From: Anaerolineaceae bacterium
GTDB lineage: Bacteria; Chloroflexota; Anaerolineae; Anaerolineales; Villigracilaceae
Length of the DNA: 9,951 nt
Assembly: GCA_009885445.1 (NCBI GenBank)
Contig: VFKQ01000276.1
Coordinates: 1 to 9,951, forward strand
Direction of reading: 5' to 3'
Numbering within the stretch: the first letter of the stretch is position 1; every line of letters begins with the position of its first letter. The position numbers and the translations under genes are program-made. Shown here piece after piece: positions 7,180 through 9,951 of the stretch. The notes under the pieces were generated by a model. That model was given only the letters and a program-made list of their open reading frames with translations. It did no database searches and was not told the origin of the DNA.

Positions 7180-7992
7180 ATGATGAAACCCCCTCGCCCT
7201 CCCAAACCAATCGGACAACCCACCCGCGGCAAGACTGCTAATAACCGACTGCGCCGAGTCGACAACTTTATCCTGCTCTACGAGCCCTCGCTTCTCATCC
7301 GCGCCGATAGCGGGTTCGCCGACTCGATGTTCGTGGACCTCGGCTACGGCTTCGACGCGCGCACCACCCTCGAATCAGCGGCCCGCTTCCGGCGCGTCAA
7401 CCCGCGCCTGCCCATCCTCGGCGTCGAGATAGACAAGGAGCGCGTCGAAGCCGCCCTGCCCTTCGCCGACGAAAAAACTTTCTTCCGCCTAGGCGGATTT
7501 AACCTGCCGCTCAAAGCAGGTGAGCGCGTGCGCTTAATCCGCGCCTTCAATGTCTTGCGTCAATACGAAGAAAAAGATTTCGCCCCCGCCTACGAAAGAC
7601 TCGCCGAACACATCCTGCCCAATGGACTGATCATCGAAGGCACATCCAATCCGTTTGGCAGTATTTGGGCCGCGAACCTGGCGCGCAAAACCGAGACTGG
7701 AGACTGGAGGCTTGAAGCGCTCGTATTCAGCACCAACTTTCGCGCGGGGTTTGATGTGGAAGAATTCCAAACTATTTTGCCAAAAAATTATATCCACCGC
7801 ATGAATCAGGGCGAGCCTATTTACAATTTTTTTGAATCGTGGAAACGCGCCGCCGCTGAGACGGCGAGCGCCAAAACCTTCGGCCCGCGCCAGTGGTTCA
7901 TCGCCGCCGCCGATGCGCTGGCCGCGAAGGGCTATAAAATAAACCTGCTCAGAAAATTTTTGTCGCGCGGCTGGTTGATCTGGTATTTGTAA
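7180..7992 (+). CDS. Class I SAM-dependent methyltransferase, substrate unknown
   Basis: A 270-residue soluble protein with a Rossmann-type methyltransferase core. Motif I is FVDLGYGFDARTTLE (residues 51-65). The following beta-2 strand ends in an acidic residue, ILGVEIDKERVE (79-90), expected to hold the ribose of SAM. Later come the RAFNVLRQYEE block (121-131) and the hydrophobic LPNGLIIEGTS strand (146-156). The N-terminal RGKTANNRLRRVDNFIL stretch is basic and may contact a phosphate-bearing substrate; that is a guess. I do not know the substrate. The ATGs at 7180 and 7183 are both possible. No Shine-Dalgarno is visible, as the leader is a repeat plus a run of T. The frame opens farther upstream at a TTG (7117), but that lies in the terminator. 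The gene faces the FHA gene tail to tail with 16 bases between stops. Confidence 0.8.
   Translation: MMKPPRPPKPIGQPTRGKTANNRLRRVDNFILLYEPSLLIRADSGFADSMFVDLGYGFDARTTLESAARFRRVNPRLPILGVEIDKERVEAALPFADEKTFFRLGGFNLPLKAGERVRLIRAFNVLRQYEEKDFAPAYERLAEHILPNGLIIEGTSNPFGSIWAANLARKTETGDWRLEALVFSTNFRAGFDVEEFQTILPKNYIHRMNQGEPIYNFFESWKRAAAETASAKTFGPRQWFIAAADALAAKGYKINLLRKFLSRGWLIWYL
7693..7713 (+). repeat. Short heptamer tandem repeat inside the methyltransferase gene
   Basis: GAGACTG occurs twice in direct tandem (7693-7699, 7700-7706), followed by a diverged GAGGCTT. It encodes the surface-like TETGDWRLE stretch at about residues 171-179, just after the core domain. Three 7-base units equal seven codons, so the frame is kept. 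Confidence 0.5.
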
Positions 7993-8008
7993 GAGAGTTT
8001 GTAGCTTA

Positions 8009-8632
8009 CTAACACTGGAAGCCCCAACCGGCCAGGAAGGGGAAGAGGTTGCACCACAAAGAATTTGAGTCTATAAACCAGAAGAACGCCAGACAGCTGC
8101 ACAGACAAATGACCGTGCCGACGGCAACCACGATCAGCACCGGATTTCTGCGTGGAGCAGAAGACATGCCCATCGGCGCAGATTGCGCAGGGACAGTTGG
8201 GCTGATGGGGATTTGATTAACGTATGGATCGTATGGCTTTGCCGGGGCTGGCACGGGCATTGGCACCGCGGCAATCGGGCGCGGCGGCGCTTCCTTCCGC
8301 GGAATCGCGAGCGTGGAGCCTGGGTCAGAGTCGATCACCTCATAGCCCAGCAAAATTTGCTCGCCAAACGAGACCGCGTCGCCGTGCTTGAGCACGTAGG
8401 GCCCGGCAAGTTTTTGTCCGTTGACCAGCGTGCCGTTGGTGGAGCCGAGGTCTTCGATCACATATTTGCCGCCCTGCAATTGCATGCGCGCGTGGCGGCG
8501 CGACATCTCGGGGTCGTTAATCTGAATCCCGTTAGCCGAGTCGCGGCCAATGCTAAGGGACTCTTTTTCGAGCAGATAAATTGCGCCCGTCGTCGGGCCG
8601 GAGCGCATTGTAAATTGAAATTTGCTGGGCAT
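8009..8632 (-). CDS. FHA-domain protein with proline-rich linker and C-terminal membrane anchor
   Basis: A 207-residue protein. Residues about 6-100 form an FHA domain, a phosphothreonine-peptide binding module. The conserved residues are all present: Gly29-Arg30 (SIGRDSAN), Ser44 to His47 (SRRHA) and Asn66 (GSTNGTLVNG). Residues 104-162 are a Pro/Ala/Met-rich disordered linker, with Thr109 in GSTLAIPR as a conceivable phospho-site for self or partner binding (inference). A TM helix spans about 163-187 and includes CLCSC; a short Trp/Cys-containing tail follows. With no signal peptide the FHA domain should face the cytoplasm, tethered to the membrane. No Ser/Thr kinase or phosphatase gene lies in the window. 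The ATG is supported by GGAGGAA (8637-8643, - strand). A matching promoter lies just upstream. Confidence 0.92.
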   Translation of the reverse strand: MPSKFQFTMRSGPTTGAIYLLEKESLSIGRDSANGIQINDPEMSRRHARMQLQGGKYVIEDLGSTNGTLVNGQKLAGPYVLKHGDAVSFGEQILLGYEVIDSDPGSTLAIPRKEAPPRPIAAVPMPVPAPAKPYDPYVNQIPISPTVPAQSAPMGMSSAPRRNPVLIVVAVGTVICLCSCLAFFWFIDSNSLWCNLFPFLAGWGFQC

Positions 8633-8663
8633 GTGCTTCCTCCAAAATAAAAAATTTACGCTT

Positions 8664-8692
8664 AGTTTAAGGGCTTCAATCTAAAAAGTCAA
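8664..8692 (-). promoter_or_regulatory. Sigma70-like promoter for the FHA gene
   Basis: On the - strand, TTGACT (8687-8692) and TAAACT (8664-8669) are separated by exactly 17 bases. The -35 matches consensus at five of six positions. Transcription would start near 8657, leaving a leader of about 25 bases that contains the strong Shine-Dalgarno. This is the best promoter in the window. Confidence 0.6.
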
Positions 8693-8763
8693 TTCGAGTA
8701 ATCACCCTGCTTATGAATTTCTCAAGGCCCACTTTTCTTAGGGAGCGTCTTAAAAAACCCTAT

Positions 8764-8833
8764 CACGAAGCCGCCAAGACCCAAAGCCGCGAAGTTCTTT
8801 TTCTTGGTGACTTCGAGACTTTGTGCCTTCGTG
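8764..8833. repeat. Long imperfect palindromic CGAAG-type repeat after lipB
   Basis: The outer arms CACGAAG (8764-8770) and CTTCGTG (8827-8833) are perfect inverted repeats. The interior continues with related CCAAG, CGCGAAG and CTTCGAG units, giving an imperfect hairpin of about 70 bases. It starts directly beside the lipB stop codon (8835-8837). On the - strand a run of six T (8752-8757) follows seven bases after the palindrome, so it may also end lipB transcription. It resembles the shorter repeat at 7139-7168. Confidence 0.7.
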
Positions 8834-8834
8834 T

Positions 8835-9608
8835 TTAAGATTTTTCGGTTACGCCCTCATAGCCAAACTCATTACAAAATGCATTCTTCACTTCAGCCTT
8901 CACTTCATCCATGCTCGGTGGCGTGGACAATAAATCCGCCAGCGAGGTGACGGGATGGTCAATCAATCCGCAGGCGATGATGCCGTCGAAATATTCCATG
9001 TCTGGATTCACGTTCAGCGCGAAGCCGTGACGCGACACGCCGCGCGCATCCACTTTCACGCCGATGGCGGCGATCTTCGCTGGTTTGAGTTTGTCCTCAG
9101 GCAGACAGCGCGCACAACGCGAGTGGACGTCTGCCTGCACCCAAACGCCGGTCAACCCGGACCGTTGAGCGGTCACCAGCCCGAAGCGCGTCATCGCCGC
9201 GATAAGAGTCCGCTCAAGTTTGCGGATGTAACCGACGTAATCAGTCTCAAACCTGACAGGTATCTTGGGAGAGTCTTCAACCCCTGAAAACTCCGCTGGA
9301 GACCTGTCAGGTTTTATTGGCTCCAGCGGAATTAACGGATACCCCACCAACTGCCCCGGCCCGTGGTAGGCGACGTCGCCGCCGCGGTCCACCCAGTGGA
9401 CTCCGACTCCGCGCCGCGCCAACTCTTCGGGCGACCACAATAAATTCTTCGCTTCGCCGCGCCGCCCAAAAGTGAAGACGTGCGCATGCTCGAGCAGTAA
9501 CAGCGTCGGCGAACGAGTCCCCGCGGCGATTTCTGCCGCGTATTCATCCTGCAATTTCCAGGCGCGGTCATATTCGATCAATCCTAAATCGATAATATCT
9601 AGATTCAT
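8835..9608 (-). CDS. lipB: Octanoyl-[acyl-carrier-protein]:protein N-octanoyltransferase LipB, with two repeat-derived insertions
   Basis: LipB moves octanoyl from acyl carrier protein to a lysine of lipoate-dependent proteins, the first step of lipoic acid synthesis, in the cytoplasm. The N-terminus (IDLGLIEYDRAWKLQ) is typical. The signature RGGDVAYHGPGQ lies at 75-86, the catalytic-type Lys178 in AKIAAIG, RHGFALNVN at 193-201, and the expected catalytic Cys213 in ACGLIDHP. All key residues are present. At 257 residues it is longer than most LipB proteins (roughly 210-230). The excess falls in two places: about 98-122, between GYPLIPLE and YVGYIRKLE, and about 158-175, between TGVWV and KIAAIG. 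Each coincides with an inverted repeat in the DNA. The ATG at 9606-9608 has no visible Shine-Dalgarno; a hairpin repeat lies 12 bases upstream. The gene is probably co-transcribed with the oxidase gene upstream. I expect an active enzyme, as both inserts avoid the motifs. Confidence 0.93.
   Translation of the reverse strand: MNLDIIDLGLIEYDRAWKLQDEYAAEIAAGTRSPTLLLLEHAHVFTFGRRGEAKNLLWSPEELARRGVGVHWVDRGGDVAYHGPGQLVGYPLIPLEPIKPDRSPAEFSGVEDSPKIPVRFETDYVGYIRKLERTLIAAMTRFGLVTAQRSGLTGVWVQADVHSRCARCLPEDKLKPAKIAAIGVKVDARGVSRHGFALNVNPDMEYFDGIIACGLIDHPVTSLADLLSTPPSMDEVKAEVKNAFCNEFGYEGVTEKS
9098..9137. repeat. Inverted repeat inside lipB, insertion 2
   Basis: CAGGCAGAC (9098-9106) and GTCTGCCTG (9129-9137) are perfect 9-base arms. 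A smaller CGCG/CGCG pair lies inside. In lipB this encodes residues about 158-171 (QADVHSRCARCLPE), an unusual Cys/Arg-rich stretch placed where LipB proteins normally have a short turn between the GVWV strand and the catalytic lysine loop. Confidence 0.65.
9249..9314. repeat. 66-nt inverted-repeat element inside lipB, insertion 1
   Basis: AAACCTGACAGGT (9249-9261) and ACCTGTCAGGTTT (9302-9314) are perfect 13-base arms. The element from end to end is 66 bases and covers exactly codons 99-120 of lipB, beginning and ending on codon boundaries. A second inverted pair, TCCGCTGGA (9292-9300) and TCCAGCGGA (9322-9330), interleaves with it. The encoded segment is rich in Pro, Ser, Glu and Lys, and lies in a loop region of the enzyme. 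Confidence 0.75.
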
Positions 9609-9620
9609 AATTGTTGATGA

Positions 9621-9651
9621 CGTAGGGGCACGGCGGCACCGTGCCCCTACG
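9621..9651. repeat. Palindrome, GTAGGGGC family, copy 2
   Basis: CGTAGGGGCACGG (9621-9633) pairs perfectly with CCGTGCCCCTACG (9639-9651) around the loop CGGCA. It shares GTAGGGGC...GCCCCTACGAATG, in the same orientation, with the copy at 5859-5887. The inner stem bases differ, but pairing is kept on both sides. It fills nearly all of the 38-base gap between the oxidase gene and lipB, and contains the oxidase stop codon. Confidence 0.85.
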
Positions 9652-9951
9652 AATGATTCCCAAAAACTCTGCGATACAAATCCGATTCCAACAACCCCTG
9701 CGGGTCGCAGGTCTTTTTCAATTTCTTAAATTTATCCACGGTCGCCTTGCCGTAAAATTCTTCAGCAGTCTCGCGCGTTGTCTCGCTGTTTTTAGCGAAA
9801 TAGAATCGCCCGCCGGCCTGCACGACCATTTTGTCGAAGGTCTGTAAAAGATGCGCAAGCTCAAGGCGGCGGCGCACTTTGAAATCGAGGGCCACTGAAA
9901 ATCCGTCCACGGCGTGGGTGAGCAAAAATTTGTCGGGGCGGTGACGTTTGG
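9647..9951 (-). CDS. FAD-linked oxidase, C-terminal part (DprE1 / aldonolactone-oxidase-like), partial
   Basis: The frame is open from the window edge (9951) to TAG at 9647-9649, giving the last 100 or so residues; the true start lies outside. The pattern THAVDGFSVALDFKV, then VQAGGRFYFAKNSE, then CDPQGLLESDLYRRVF is the C-terminal signature of FAD-linked oxidases of the VAO/aldonolactone type. It is closest in style to DprE1-like and alditol-oxidase-like proteins, in which GGRxYLAKD and DPxGxxxSDLxRR close the substrate domain. The FAD-binding half is not in view, so the substrate cannot be named. The final residues GNHS and the stop come from the flank and arm of the palindrome at 9621-9651. 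lipB follows 38 bases downstream on the same strand. Confidence 0.82.
   Translation of the reverse strand, partial: KRHRPDKFLLTHAVDGFSVALDFKVRRRLELAHLLQTFDKMVVQAGGRFYFAKNSETTRETAEEFYGKATVDKFKKLKKTCDPQGLLESDLYRRVFGNHS

Noticed and set aside
8764..8833. CRISPR-like or tandem array
   Set aside because: Units are short, degenerate and without spacers of constant length; the region is better described as an imperfect palindrome.

Overview
This window most resembles a member of the Chloroflexota, probably class Anaerolineae. The inference rests on three things: the style of the large PDZ/multi-TM/multi-GAF sensor kinase, the pairing of that kinase with a FIST protein, and the density of short palindromic and CGCGAAG-type repeats between (and even inside) genes. 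No rRNA or conserved marker is present, so the taxonomic call is tentative. There is no CRISPR array, tRNA, transposase or phage gene.

Layout. Positions 1-1417 (+ strand) hold the possible tail of an upstream gene, then a membrane protein with a PH-like C-terminus (89-784, possibly leaderless) and a cytoplasmic LamG/concanavalin-like protein (806-1417). An AT-richer spacer follows (1418-1780), with one weak small-ORF candidate. Next comes a signalling block on the + strand: a 1354-residue membrane sensor histidine kinase (1781-5845; one TM, a PDZ-like loop, about nine further TMs, four GAF domains, HisKA, HATPase), a perfect 29-nt palindrome, and a FIST sensor protein (5924-7087) closed by a clear rho-independent terminator (7096-7118). 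A class I SAM-dependent methyltransferase (7180-7992) follows a repeat-filled leader.

Convergent to it on the - strand is a membrane-anchored FHA-domain protein (8009-8632) with a good sigma70-like promoter and a strong Shine-Dalgarno. Further on the - strand are lipB (octanoyltransferase, 8835-9608) and, upstream of it, the C-terminal end of an FAD-linked oxidase that runs out of the window (9647-9951).

How they may work together. The kinase and FIST protein plausibly form one sensory module: FIST domains are predicted small-ligand sensors usually found in signalling proteins, and GAF domains bind small ligands. No response regulator lies in the window, so the kinase's partner must be elsewhere. 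LipB belongs to housekeeping lipoate metabolism.

The most unusual theme is repeat invasion of coding sequence. lipB contains two inverted repeats; one spans exactly 22 codons in frame. They coincide with the two places where the protein appears longer than other LipB proteins. Separately, the stop codon of the FAD oxidase lies inside a palindrome, and lipB's stop directly abuts another repeat. This recalls the in-frame Rickettsia palindromic elements, but here in what looks like a free-living bacterium.
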